This document shows positions 1 to 13,011 of a DNA stretch of 64,000 bases, one piece after another; position 1 is the first letter of the stretch; every line of letters starts with the position of its first letter. The position numbers and the translations under genes were made by a program. Origin of the DNA: Psoroptes ovis (Eukaryota; Arthropoda; Arachnida; Sarcoptiformes; Psoroptidae); the NCBI GenBank assembly GCA_002943765.1, contig PQWQ01000044.1, positions 1 through 64,000 of the forward strand, written 5' to 3'. The notes below the pieces were generated by a model that was given only the letters and a program-made list of their open reading frames with translations, was not told the DNA's origin and searched no databases.

Positions 1-3000
1 TTTTTTGAAAAATTTTGACGATGGATAGCCTTAGATTTTTTCGATTTTTCAAAAATTTTGACGATGGATAGCCTTAGATTGAAAAATTTTGACGATGGAT
101 AGCCTTTAGATTTTTTCGATTTTTTTCAAAAATTTTGACGATGGATAGCCTTAGATTTTTTCGATTTTTTTCGAAAATTTCCACGTAGTATAGCCTTAGA
201 TTTTTTCGATTTTTTGAAAAAATTTTGACGATGGATAGCCTTAGATTTTTTCGATTTTTTCGAAAATTTCCACGTAGTATAGCCTTAGATTTTTTCTATT
301 TTTTCAAAAATTTTGACGATGGATAGCCTTAAATTTTTTCGATTTTTTCGAAAATTTCCACGTAGTATAGCCTTAAATTTTTTCGATTTTTTCGAAAAAT
401 TTCCACGTAGTATAGCCTTAGATTTTTTCGATTTTTTCGAAAATTTCCACGTAGTATAGCCTTAGATTTTTTCGATTTTTTTGAAAAATTTTGACGATGG
501 ATAGCCTTAGATTTTTTCGAAAATTTCCACGTAGTATAGCCTTAGATTTTTTCGATTTTTTGAAAAATTTTGACGATGGATAGCCTTAGATTTTTTCGAT
601 TTTTTCGAAAATTTCCACGTAGTATAGCCTTAGATTTTTTCGATTTTTTGAAAAATTTTGACGATGGATAGCCTTAGATTTTTTCGATTTTTTCGAAAAT
701 TTCCACGTAGTATAGCCTTAGATTTTTTCTATTTTTTCAAAAATTTTGACGATGGATAGCCTTAAATTTTTTCGATTTTTTCGAAAATTTCCACGTAGTA
801 TAGCCTTAAATTTTTTCGATTTTTTCGAAAATTTCCACGTAGGAGAGCCTTAGATTTTTTCGAGTATTTCGAAAATTTCCACGTAGTATAGCCTTAGATT
901 TTTTCGATTTTTTCGAAAATTTCCACGTAGTATAGCCTTAGATTTTTTCGATTTTTTGAAAAATTTTGACGATGGATAGCCTTAGATTTTTTCGAAAATT
1001 TCCACGTAGTATAGCCTTAGATTTTTTTGATTTTTTGAAAAATTTTGACGATGGATAGCCTTAGATTTTTTCGAAAATTTCCACGTAGTATAGCCTTAGA
1101 TTTTTTCGATTTTTTGAAAAATTTTGACGATGGATAGCCTTAGATTTTTTCGATTTTTTCGAAAATTTCCACGTAGTATAGCCTTAGATTTTTTCGATTT
1201 TTTGAAAAATTTTGACGATGGATAGCCTTAGATTTTTTCGAAAATTTCCACGTAGGAGAGCCTTAGATTTTTTCGATTTTTTGAAAAATTTTGACGATGG
1301 ATAGCCTTAGATTTTTTCGATTTTTTCGAAAATTTCCACGTAGTATAGCCTTAGATTTTTTCGATTTTTTGAAAAATTTTGACGATGGATAGCCTTAGAT
1401 TTTTTCGATTTTTTCGAAAATTTCCACGTAGTATAGCCTTAGATTTTTTCGATTTTTTGAAAAATTTTGACGATGGATAGCCTTAGATTTTTTCGAAAAT
1501 TTCCACGTAGTATAGCCTTAGATTTTTTCGATTTTTTCGAAAATTTCCACGTAGTATAGCCTTAGATTTTTTTGATTTTTTGAAAAATTTTGACGATGGA
1601 TAGCCTTAGATTTTTTCGAAAATTTCCACGTAGGAGAGCCTTAGATTTTTTCGAGTATTTCGAAAATTTCCACGTAGTATAGCCTTAGATTTTTTCGATT
1701 TTTTGAAAAATTTTGACGATGGATAGCCTTAGATTTTTTCGAAAATTTCCACGTAGTATAGCCTTAGATTTTTTCGATTTTTTGAAAAATTTTGACGATG
1801 GATAGCCTTAGATTTTTTCGATTTTTTGAAAAATTTTGACGATGGATAGCCTTAAATTTTTTCGATTTTTTCGAAAATTTCCACGTAGGAGAGCCTTAGA
1901 TTTTTTCGAGTATTTCGAAAATTTCCACGTAGTATAGCCTTAGATTTTTTCGATTTTTTCGAAAATTTCCACGTAGTATAGCCTTAGATTTTTTCGATTT
2001 TTTGAAAAATTTTGACGATGGATAGCCTTAGATTTTTTCGAAAATTTCCACGTAGTATAGCCTTAGATTTTTTCGATTTTTTCGAAAATTTCCACGTAGT
2101 ATAGCCTTAGATTTTTTTGATTTTTTGAAAAATTTTGACGATGGATAGCCTTAGATTTTTTCGATTTTTTCGAAAATTTCCACGTAGTATAGCCTTAGAT
2201 TTTTTCGATTTTTTGAAAAATTTTGACGATGGATAGCCTTAGATTTTTTCGAAAATTTCCACGTAGTATAGCCTTAGATTTTTTCGATTTTTTGAAAAAT
2301 TTTGACGATGGATAGCCTTAGATTTTTTCGATTTTTTCGAAAATTTCCACGTAGTATAGCCTTAGATTTTTTCTATTTTTTCAAAAATTTTGACGATGGA
2401 TAGCCTTAGATTTTTTCGAAATTTTCAAAAATTTTGACGATGGATAGCCTTAGATTTTTTCGATTTTTTCGAAAATTTCCACGTAGTATAGCCTTAGATT
2501 TTTTCGATTTTTTGAAAAATTTTGACGATGGATAGCCTTAGATTTTTTCGATTTTTTCGAAAATTTCCACGTAGTATAGCCTTAGATTTTTTCTATTTTT
2601 TCAAAAATTTTGACGATGGATAGCCTTAAATTTTTTCGATTTTTTCGAAAATTTCCACGTAGTATAGCCTTAAATTTTTTCGATTTTTTCGAAAATTTCC
2701 ACGTAGGAGAGCCTTAGATTTTTTCGAGTATTTCGAAAATTTCCACGTAGTATAGCCTTAGATTTTTTCGATTTTTTCGAAAATTTCCACGTAGTATAGC
2801 CTTAGATTTTTTCGATTTTTTGAAAAATTTTGACGATGGATAGCCTTAGATTTTTTCGAAAATTTCCACGTAGTATAGCCTTAGATTTTTTCGATTTTTT
2901 CGAAAATTTCCACGTAGTATAGCCTTAGATTTTTTTGATTTTTTGAAAAATTTTGACGATGGATAGCCTTAGATTTTTTCGAAAATTTCCACGTAGTATA

Positions 3001-4233
3001 GCCTTAGATTTTTTCGATTTTTTGAAAAATTTTGACGATGGATAGCCTTAGATTTTTTCGATTTTTTCGAAAATTTCCACGTAGTATAGCCTTAGATTTT
3101 TTCGATTTTTTGAAAAATTTTGACGATGGATAGCCTTAGATTTTTTCGAAAATTTCCACGTAGGAGAGCCTTAGATTTTTTCGATTTTTTGAAAAATTTT
3201 GACGATGGATAGCCTTAGATTTTTTCGATTTTTTCGAAAATTTCCACGTAGTATAGCCTTAGATTTTTTCGATTTTTTGAAAAATTTTGACGATGGATAG
3301 CCTTAGATTTTTTCGAAAATTTCCACGTAGTATAGCCTTAGATTTTTTCGATTTTTTCGAAAATTTCCACGTAGTATAGCCTTAGATTTTTTTGATTTTT
3401 TGAAAAATTTTGACGATGGATAGCCTTAGATTTTTTCGAAAATTTCCACGTAGGAGAGCCTTAGATTTTTTCGAGTATTTCGAAAATTTCCACGTAGTAT
3501 AGCCTTAGATTTTTTCGATTTTTTGAAAAATTTTGACGATGGATAGCCTTAGATTTTTTCGAAAATTTCCACGTAGTATAGCCTTAGATTTTTTCGATTT
3601 TTTGAAAAATTTTGACGATGGATAGCCTTAGATTTTTTCGATTTTTTGAAAAATTTTGACGATGGATAGCCTTAGATTTTTTCGATTTTTTCGAAAATTT
3701 CCACGTAGTATAGCCTTAGATTTTTTCGATTTTTTCGAAAATTTCCACGTAGTATAGCCTTAGATTTTTTCGATTTTTTGAAAAATTTTGACGATGGATA
3801 GCCTTAGATTTTTTCGAAAATTTCCACGTAGTATAGCCTTAGATTTTTTCGATTTTTTGAAAAATTTTGACGATGGATAGCCTTAGATTTTTTCGAAAAT
3901 TTCCACGTAGTATAGCCTTAGATTTTTTCGATTTTTTGAAAAATTTTGACGATGGATAGCCTTAGATTTTTTCGATTTTTTCGAAAATTTCCACGTAGTA
4001 TATCCTTAGATTTTTTCGATTTTTTGAAAAATTTTGACGATGGATAGCCTTAGATTTTTTCGATTTTTTCGAAAATTTCCACGTAGTATAGCCTTAGATT
4101 TTTTCGATTTTTTCAAAAATTTCCACGTAGTATAGCCTTAGATTTTTTCGATTTTTTGAAAAATTTTGACGATGGATAGCCTTAGATTTTTTCGATTTTT
4201 TCGAAAATTTCCACGTAGTATAGCCATAGATTT
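1..4233. repeat. Satellite array of ~44-bp monomers with higher-order structure
   Basis: Roughly 100 tandem monomers fill this stretch and continue past the left edge. Two 44-bp types alternate. Type A carries the core TTCCACGTAGTATAGCC and type B the core TTTTGACGATGGATAGCC. Both share CCTTAGATTTTTTCGATTT. Short units that lack one CGATTTTTT block, GGAGAGCC variants and CGAGTATTTCG variants recur at set places. The same ordered series of variants appears twice: the TTTTTTCTATTTTTTC variant at about 721 recurs at about 2585, an offset of ~1864 bp. Other markers are offset by 1820 or 1908 bp, which fits gain or loss of single monomers. The last recognisable monomer decays near 4233. T6 tracts at roughly 9-bp steps predict bent DNA. 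Open frames through the array are not genes. Function is unknown; a heterochromatic, centromeric or subtelomeric location is possible but not shown. Confidence 0.97.
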
Positions 4234-4600
4234 TGATGAATTTCTCGTAAATTTCTGGAGCTACGCCTCTCCGGCATTCATAGTATTAATGCATCATGGA
4301 TTTAATCAGCTTTTTTTAAAAGATCAATCATTCAATGACAAAAGCCGGAGACGTACAAATACGTTATAGCATTAAATTAATTTCAGGTTTACGACGTAAC
4401 ATTACGTTACGATATAAATTGCTTTCAATGTGTACCGGCTATTTTTGAACAAAACATTGATTTTTTGCCGGCTACTCGATGCAATCACACTTAAAATGCC
4501 GGTACCGTAATAATACGTCCAAAATCTTTACAGTGGTTGAATTCCGCTGACGTACCATTACGTCAAAAATTCGAAATTTTTCCGATTTTTCCAATTAATT
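4234..4600. other. Satellite edge with clustered ACGT palindromic motifs
   Basis: This stretch differs from its surroundings in having many CG dinucleotides. It holds four similar blocks of two ACGT/CGTA half-sites around a short AT spacer: near 4350-4365, 4393-4410, 4504-4520 and 4548-4565 (the last reads TGACGTACCATTACGTCA). GCCGG/CCGGC motifs are scattered between them at about 4271, 4344, 4435, 4468 and 4499. No convincing coding frame was seen. It could be a decayed second repeat or transposon end, or a protein-binding cluster. Confidence 0.5.
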
Positions 4601-4687
4601 TTTCACAATGAAAAAAGTTATAACTAATTGAATTCAAAGAAAAAAAAAGAAAGAAAAAATATCAATTATTTTACCTTTAAGAATTTG

Positions 4688-4709
4688 TAATAATAATAAT
4701 AATAATAAT
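4688..4709. repeat. (TAA)n microsatellite
   Basis: Seven perfect TAA units in a row. Confidence 0.9.
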
Positions 4710-5390
4710 CAATCATCATAAGAATATAATTTCAATGTTAATAATTGTGATAATTCAAGTTTTCCATTTTTCTTTGTTACATTTATTTATTACAGATAAA
4801 TTGTTGTCATTTAGTTCGTTCGTTCAATATCTTATATGAAATGAATTTCAATTGTTATCGAAATTTTTCAAATGATGATTGACGAGATTTTCATTTCTCC
4901 AAGAAAAATTTATAATAATACAATTATTATTTCGATAATTGGTGAATTGAAAATGAAAATTTCAAACTATTAAATATTATTATCAAATCGATTGATCGAT
5001 GATGTTTTATATTTATTTGTGATCTGACGGTGTGGTCTCTGAATTCTCATTCAATTTCAAAATTTTCAAAAAAAGGAAAAAAATTCTTTGATTCGTGTTG
5101 TTAAATTATTGTAATAATAATATTCAATGCTGGCCATTAATTTCAAAGGTTAATTGAATTTATTTATTTTTTTCCATTGATTCAAATTATTATTGAACAC
5201 CAATGAGAGAGAGCCAGAGCGTTTGATTCCATCATATTTCGATTATTATTGTATGAGGATGCTATCGAGTAAATAAATAAATGAATAAATAGACCATTTT
5301 ATTATTATTATTATCATTCTCATATGTTTGATCTCTTGCCGAGCATTTAAAATTATTGTTGTTACATAGACAAAAATAGGGAGAAATATA

Positions 5391-5473
5391 TTAGGCTGTC
5401 CGCAAAGTTTTTGCTGATTATATCATTGGAAAATCATTGAAAAATTGGCAAAAACTTTTCGGACAGCTGTAAA
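5391..5473. mobile_element. Family-1 mariner-like MITE, subtype a
   Basis: Inverted-repeat element with ends TTAGGCTGTCCG and CGGACAGCTGTAA and core TGATTATATCATTGG. TA lies on both sides. Confidence 0.85.
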
Positions 5474-6299
5474 TATTTTATTCTTTTGCTAGAATAAATA
5501 GCAGCAACAATTGCAAATTGCAGATTGTAAACACACAAATTTTAGTTTGTTCAAATCAAATGAATGAATTGAATTGAATGAAAAACTGCAATAACAATTC
5601 CATATAATCTAATTGACAGTCATGTTTTTGTTGGTTCGCTGCTCTTAATAAACAAAGCACTAACCACCAGAAGCTATTAGAACCTAATCTGTCATCATTA
5701 GTGAAGAATAATAATCATCGAAAATTATGGCCAAAAAACAGGACAGGATAATAATGATTGTGTTATAACTTGTATTATTATTCCATGATTATAAATGTTT
5801 TAAGAGGTCAATTTTCGCTCCATATGAATTCTATGTCATCATTTTTCAAATTAATAGAGAAATATTCCTTGGTCCAAATATTTTTTTATTTGTTTGTTTT
5901 GTTCAATAAAAAATATTGGAATTTCATTTCATATTCTAATATTAGGGAACCTAGAAAAAAACCATAAAAAAATTGAAAATTAAAATTTTTCAAATATTTC
6001 AATCATCTCTTAGTCCAATCATTTCGCTAATATTATTATTATCATCATCAATAATATGATTAAACATTAATAATAATAATAAAAAAATGATAAAAATTGA
6101 ATTTCAAATTGTTTAAAAAAAACCACAAACCATCATTCATTCATTCATTCATTCATTGAATGAATATGTATATTCACTGACATTTATTATGGCCAAAAAA
6201 AAATTTTCTTTTTTTCATTGTAAACAACAACAAATGATGATAATCATGATTGATGATAAAATTGACACTTAATAAATGAATTGAATGAATGAATAAATA

Positions 6300-6380
6300 T
6301 TGAATTGTCCGAAAAGTTTTTGCCGATTATATCGTAGAAAATGATTAGAAAATCGACAAGAACTTGTTGGACAACCTAAA
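6300..6380. mobile_element. Family-1 mariner-like MITE, subtype a
   Basis: Ends TTGAATTGTCCG and TGGACAACCTAA; the core contains GATTATATCGTAGAAAATG. TA precedes it; the right flank is less clear. Confidence 0.8.
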
Positions 6381-6936
6381 ATAAATTCAGAAATTTTTTA
6401 AAAATTTTGAAATATTAAAATTATTGGATTAATCTCATATGAAATTTCATTCATTTCATTCATTCATTCATTCGATTAATTGAATTTTTTCTTTTTTGAT
6501 AAATTCAATTTGAATTAAATGGAATTAAATTAAAATTCAATTTTAATCAATCAATTGATTACATCAAATATGAATGATTGATCAATTATTGACATTCTTT
6601 TGATGATAATAAAGATTGATCGAAATCGAATATCGAATATCGATCGATCGATTACTTCAATTTCAAAGCCAGAATTCAATTTGATTGATATTATCGAGCT
6701 CTCGGGTTTTTTGAATTCATTCATACAAATTTTCAATTAATTCAAAAAAGTAATTATTCAACAAATTAGTTTGGTTTCGACCCTAGAATAATGGAAATGA
6801 AACCATTCGTTTTTTTTCTCGATAAGTTATCCAAATCGATGTAATAATAATAAAAGTCATTAATACTGGGAATAATAAACATCATGCTGTGTGTTCGATT
6901 ATTATTACCTGTGAACATAAAATAATGGTATAAATA

Positions 6937-7016
6937 TTAGGTCGTTCAAAAAGTTCTGGCCGATTTTCAAATGTTTCTCAACTAGTAAATCGGCAAAAAT
7001 TTTCCGGACAACCTAA
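6937..7016. mobile_element. Family-1 mariner-like MITE, subtype b
   Basis: Ends TTAGGTCGTTC and CGGACAACCTAA; core ATGTTTCTCAACTAGTAAAT. TA on both sides. Confidence 0.85.
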
Positions 7017-8316
7017 TATTTCAAATCTATTATCATTCATTAAGTGTTATCAAAATCAAGTATTTTTGGACTGTATTTGTGTTATTCATAGATGATTTTT
7101 GAGTATTCAAGAGAAATTATTAAAATAAATTGATCATTGAGCAATGATCCATTTTATTGATTGATTAGAATTAGAAAATATGTGTTCCAGAAAGCAAAAA
7201 ACCAAAATAATTTCAAAGCTTAGAACCTTGAAAAAACCTCACCTTTTTTTTCTGTTGCTGCTGCTGCTGTTGTTGTTCTCGTTATTTTAGATTTTTATTA
7301 AAGGTATATACTACTGATTTATTATTATTATGGCCATCACAAAAGCAAAATATTTTTTGATATTTTCGATTTATTTTAATAATTTCAATCATCGAAAAGC
7401 AACAGCAGCAGTTATAACAATGTGTATGTATGTCCCCACACATATATTCAAATATCGAATATTGATGACAAACAAAAAGAAATCATTTATTCACAATGAA
7501 TGATGACAATTTTCTGAATTTTTGATATTAAAAAAAAATTAATGTCCAGGTGTGCCAAGCTATAACCTTTAAATGTGTTCTAGAAAAAAAAACATTGATC
7601 CTTTGAAATTAATTTTTTTTTTCTCTCCCGTGAGCTCCTACTGAGCCTTCATGCTTTTTCTCTCGAATACATATATCACTCTGAATATATGTGTGTGCGA
7701 CACTTGGACCACAAGGTAAAAATAATGGTTTTTTTTACCTTCTCTAAATGGTTCATTCATAGAATTTTTTGCGTGTATCGTATCGTAATATGGTCGATTA
7801 TCTGAAATTATTTTGGAAAATAAAAATTTTGAACATTTTGAAACTCGGGGTACATACATTTTTGTCCCCAAATTCAAATTTTTGACCGGTATTTTTCATT
7901 GAAAATTTTCATACAAATTTATGGATCTATATATGGTTTAAAATCAGAGGGTTTCGATATTTGGCACAACGATTTGAATATGTGCACGTATCAACCAACC
8001 AACCAAAACAGCAGCAGCAGCAACAGCAATTAAAATAACCGAATAACTTATGGTTTATTTTTATATGTTCAAGTTTAACAGGGTCGATTTTGTGTTCATT
8101 GAAAACGAATTGAATTGAATTCAATTGAAATTGTGATTTAGAAATATTTGGTTGAAAATATCAAAATCTATCAAATAATGAAACTAAACGCGTTATTGTC
8201 ACCAGCTATTTCCCTGCTTTTGTCATCAATCGTCGTCGTTTGTTTTGTTCACTGTGAATGATTGGATGAGAGAGAGCATATTTGATAGTTCAATATGATT
8301 CGATTCAGCAACTAAC

Positions 8317-8342
8317 CGATGATGATGATGATGATGATGATA
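8317..8342. repeat. (GAT)n microsatellite
   Basis: Run of GAT units. Its reverse reading gives the poly-His seen in a spurious antisense frame. Confidence 0.85.
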
Positions 8343-8517
8343 AACCGTCATCATCATAGACGATAATCTATAGCCCTTATATATTTTGGCCCTTTGGCTT
8401 TGAACATTTTTGTTTGTTAAAATGAATGAATGAAAAATGAATAAATTCAATGTGAATGTGATTACTGGTTGTTGATTTTGTTTTGTTGTTGATGGCTAAA
8501 ATGTGCACAATACAATA

Positions 8518-8635
8518 CAGGGTTTCAAGTTTTTATTCGTAGTTTTAAAGTTGATTTTCGTAGTTTTGAATGAAATTTAAATTGTAAAATTATGAAATTC
8601 AATTTTAAAACTACGAATTGAAACTTTAAACTCTG
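8518..8635. mobile_element. Family-2 inverted-repeat MITE, short form
   Basis: 118-bp element starting CAGGGTTTCAAG and ending TTTAAACTCTG, flanked by TA at 8516-8517 and 8636-8637. Each arm contains CGTAGTTTTAAAGTTGATTT-type subrepeats. There is no coding capacity. Confidence 0.88.
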
Positions 8636-8879
8636 TACAGCAAATATATCGAACATTAAGAGTTCATTTGAAAAAATGAAAATAACAATAATTTCAACAA
8701 CAATTTTCACCCGAATTAATCAAATGAATCGATTTCGATGTCATTCAGATTTGTCAGTTTAATTCAAGGAGCTTCGGGCCTCTGTTGTATTTGGATATAT
8801 TATTTTCAAAAACTAATGAACTTTGACTAAATTATTGAAAATAATAATTCACCGTTAATTGTTTTTTTTCAATCATATA

Positions 8880-8959
8880 TTTGGTTGTCCAATAAGTCCT
8901 TGCCGATTTTCCAATGATTTTCTACGATATAACCGGCACGAACTTACTGGAAAACCTAA
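8880..8959. mobile_element. Family-1 mariner-like MITE, subtype a reversed
   Basis: Ends TTTGGTTGTCC and GGAAAACCTAA; core TTTTCTACGATATAACC, the reverse of subtype a. TA on both sides. Confidence 0.82.
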
Positions 8960-10108
8960 TATTTGGGTCTATTATTTGTGACCATTTGATATATGATTTG
9001 AATTTTTAATTGACACATATATGCATGTATAAACAATGAAGAACTAAAAATTGAACAAAAATCTCTACTTTGCCATTGCACTGCATGTGAGATTTTTTTT
9101 TTTTGATCATTTTTACTAATTTATTTCATTTTGCCACTTTATTTACTGTCACATTCACTGATAATAAATTGAAACACACACTGAATACATTCATATTCAA
9201 ATGTATTCTCACACCATATACCAATACCCAATACTCTTACACTGCACCTTTTTTCCCATTGATTTTAGCGGGGCCAAATTATTTTAAATTTCTCAAAATT
9301 TTTCATGTATTAAAATAGCCAAAGGCTATAGATTGAAAAATTTGCACAAAATGAATTCATTTTGTATTTGAAATTCATTATAAATTCATAGCAAAAACTT
9401 GTCACTTTTTATTGACCTTTTTTCGATTAATCAGTGACACATACACACAGTGAATACACGGTTTGTTTTTTTAGATTTTTGACCAGTAAACCAGTGAAAA
9501 AAAATGACACATTTTTACCTGTGAAAAAATTTGAATTTGAATATTCATTGTTCTAAAATGATTTTTTTCGCTGGTCATCTATCATTATTATTATTATCAC
9601 TCATATTCAAACATTTACAAACTTCCAACACTCAGCATGATTATTTTCAAATCCAAAGGCTATAGCTTGCTGGCCAAAAACCAAAACAAAAATCTCCCGT
9701 TGTTTTTTGGTTTTTTTTCACCGTAAATTTCATCGTTAATACACACATTTCACTGACCACTGGTCATTCAAACACGCTCAAACCACAAATTAATGAACAT
9801 CATTTCTTCTCATTTAAACAGTTGAATCATTCACAAAAAAAGCAAATTTTTCACGGTTTTTGAATGAATGTGCGTATGAATGTTTATCTCTCAATGAAAA
9901 TCAATCAATGAATTTCTACACGGAAAAAAATCACAGTTCATTTAAGGGTTAATTTGCGGTTTTTTGGTTTTCGGGGTTCATTTTGATTTTAGAATGAAAT
10001 CAGATGAAGCGAAATTTTTTCAAAAAATTTAAAAGCTCTACTAATTGCTCGAATGACAAGGGTAGATGTCAATATCTTACTTGAACAATTGATGGAAAAA
10101 TATTGGAG

Positions 10109-10170
10109 AAAATTTTTCGATTTTTTTCGAAAAATTTCCAAAGGCTATAGCCTTAGATTTTTTTCGATTT
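10109..10170. repeat. Isolated satellite-like monomer
   Basis: A single diverged unit about 6 kb from the main array. It reads TTTCGAAAAATTTCC, then AAAGGCTATAGCCTTAGATT and TTTTTCGATT. The second half matches the satellite consensus. The CACGTAGT part of type A is replaced by AAAGGC. Confidence 0.8.
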
Positions 10171-10549
10171 ATTAACAATTATGTCTCATTTGCGACAGTT
10201 ATTGTTTAGTATGTGATAATCTCGGATAATTTTCCCAATAACAAACTACGAATGATGCTCGAAAACAATTATTTGAAAGGTTTATGTGTTTGCTTGTTTT
10301 CTATGGTCTCGGACATTTGTCTCATTTGAACAATTTTCAATTTTCACAAAAGCAAAAAAAATTGACTTTTTATTGTGTTACAACAATGAAATCTATGTGT
10401 GATTTGATCTTGATCTTGAAATTATTGTGTTTTCAAATTCTCTCATTGTATTCAAATTCAAAAATTCAATCAAAATTAAATATGATTAAATTCAAAACAA
10501 TTATATGTCATTCCACACACATACATATTAATTCATTCAAGCAAATATA

Positions 10550-10632
10550 TTAGGCTGTCCTAAAAGTTTTTGCCCATTTTCTAATGGAAAAAACATTCCG
10601 AAAATCAGCAAAAACTTTTAGGACAACCCAAA
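10550..10632. mobile_element. Family-1 mariner-like MITE, divergent core
   Basis: Ends TTAGGCTGTCC and GGACAACCCAA, TA on both sides; the core does not fit subtypes a or c well. Confidence 0.82.
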
Positions 10633-11374
10633 TATACATTATCACATTTAAATAATAATATTAAATAATCAAAGTTGAACACTTTGTATTTTTGACATTG
10701 TTTTTTATATGATTTGTTTTGTTTATTTTCAATTGAATTCAATTCAATTCAATTGAAAACAATGCTTATATTATATTCTCTATTCAATTCAAAACAATTC
10801 AAAATATTCTTTTGTATTCATTCATTCAAATATATTTGGTGACAATTGTTTCTTTTATTATTTTGATTATTTTGCTTTGATTGCTTTGTTTATTTGACAA
10901 TTTTTATCGATTTTTTTTTTTTGGTGTATTTTTGGCTGGTCAAATGTTGACAATTTTCAGAGTTTATTAGGGTAAATAGACCCAAGAAAAACTGTTGAAT
11001 ATGTCTTTGAACAAATGTTTGTTCAAAGACAAATTCATACAATTTCTTACGACAAAATTCAGATATTTCATTCAAAGATGATCAAAATCTTAAATTTTTC
11101 AAATATTTTGATGCTTCGACAAGCCAAAATGCTTGTTTTCGATCATCTTAAAGATTTTTAAGCATTTTTTCCAATTTAAATGTCATTCATTCATTTTTAT
11201 TATTTTACAGTGTATTTGTATGGGCCAGAAATTAAATTTCTTTGGCCGCATTATCATTTCGCATTTGTAAAATGTAAAATTCAAGTTTTTTTCGTTTGTT
11301 TGAATTGAATTGAATTTTGAATTGAAAACAAACGATTTCTTCTCAAATATGATCATCGTCTTGATATTTTCGTA

Positions 11375-11455
11375 TTAGGTTGCCCGCAAAGTTTTTGCCG
11401 ATTATATCGTACAAAAATCATTGGAAAATCGGCAAAAACTTTTCGGACAGACTAA
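11375..11455. mobile_element. Family-1 mariner-like MITE, subtype a
   Basis: 81 bp, ends TTAGGTTGCCCG and CGGACAGACTAA, core GATTATATCGTACAAAAATC. Clean TA on both sides. Confidence 0.9.
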
Positions 11456-13011
11456 TATAATAATGAAATGGTTGGCTGATTGTCGTTCGTAGTTTACTAT
11501 TGTTAGTATATTTCGGTTGCATGATGCATTCAGTGATTCACTGCATAATTCCATTCATATTTCAGCTGTATGAATCAGTTATTTTTCGCAGTTATTTCGG
11601 GTCTTATTTTGACAAAAATTCATTTTGCTGCTTTGGAATTTTTGCGCATATCAAATATATTTTGGCGAAAAAAATAATAATTTTGGCCAAAATGGGAGTT
11701 TCAATCAAGATTTTTCCTCATTTTCATCAAAATTTGATCAACAAAATAATATAAGAGTAAAAACAATAGTGAATATTAGGGGGCGTTATTCATTCGAATC
11801 AAATCGTAGAACAAAATGAAAGGAAAAAGGCGGAGCTTGTACACAAATTTTCGCCGATTTTAGCCAATGAAATTTTTTTTTGGTTTCAGAAAATTTGCAG
11901 AAAACATGCACAAAGGAAAAAATATTAATACATTACACATTGACATGTGCCACTACTACAGTAAATTTATCTAAGTGTATGGCAATTTCATGCTTATTTT
12001 ACACACACCGAAAAAAAAAATCTTATCAAGCATACACTGAGAATCAAAAAAATAACGATTATAATAAACAACACAACAACAAGCAACACACAAAACAATC
12101 CAAAAAAATAAAAAAGAACCAATCGAGTTTAAGAGTTTTTGTGTGTGTTGTTTTTGTTTTATTCAATATTTCATTCATTCATTCACATTTATGTGTTTTG
12201 TTTTATTCTCGGTGAATTAATAGCTGAACAACAACAGCCACCATTAACCATTAAGCTATTGAAAAAGTTTGGTCGACAAAATAAAACAAAACAGCAGCCA
12301 AGTTATTATCAGTCGAAAATACCCCATAATAAAATAATACAAAAAAGCCAAAATTATTACAACGAAACATTCAATCGGGTTCGTACTACAGGTCAATGAG
12401 GACGTGTTTCATGAATTATTTTTTGTGTGTTTCATTCAATGAATGAATATGTTTTGTTTGAAAATAAACAAATAATCAATTCAACAATAGTCAAACAATG
12501 AAATGATTTCAATGAATTCAATGAAATTATTATCATTGAAATAAAATCAACAAAATTTTAAATTTTTTTTTTTTATTGTAATTCATTCATTCATTCATTT
12601 GGTTTTAAATTGCAACTCAAAAAAAACAATAGCCTTTCGATGTGTATTATATATATGTGTGTTTGTAATGATCATAATCATCAACATTATCATCATCAAA
12701 CAATAATAATAATTGAATAATTGAATAAACAAACAATATTTGGCTTTTGTATTATTTGTATTATTTATTTTTTTCATTGATTCTCATTATCTAATTTGTT
12801 AATTTGTTGATTCATATACAAATTTGTGTGATTTTGAATTATGTGCAAAAAGGGTTAAAAATTTTGAATCAAAATTTAATCAAATAAGATTCGAATTCAA
12901 TTAATTCATCATTAATCAATCTATCAATCAACGATCGTTATTTATTTGTCGTGATAATTATAAAATAAACGATTCAAAACGGCATTCTATCATCCAAACG
13001 CAGCGGCCACA

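Larger units (their letters stand above)
4601..13011. other. Gene-free 5' flank of SoxB1
   Basis: No convincing gene was seen in about 8.4 kb. The sequence is AT-rich with many ATTC/GAAT runs and ATT or GAT microsatellites. It contains six family-1 elements and one family-2 element, listed separately, plus three copies of the motif CCAAAGGCTATAG (about 9320, 9652, 10138). One of these sits in an isolated satellite-like monomer. CAA-rich sequence at 12220-12400 could be SoxB1 5' untranslated sequence, but no splice evidence decides this. Confidence 0.6.

Noticed and set aside
1..4233. CRISPR-like array
   Set aside because: No unique spacers: both the core and intervening parts repeat, and the DNA is eukaryotic.
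4166..4369. 67-codon open frame across the satellite edge
   Set aside because: Its first half is translated satellite and the rest shows no known domain or splice context.
4234..4600. Remnant of a piggyBac-type transposon
   Set aside because: The CG-rich motif cluster suggested a transposon end, but no TTAA-flanked inverted repeat or transposase motif was found.
11880..12399. Overlapping open frames upstream of SoxB1
   Set aside because: Lys/Gln/Asn-rich readings of simple sequence with no domain; at best SoxB1 5' untranslated sequence.
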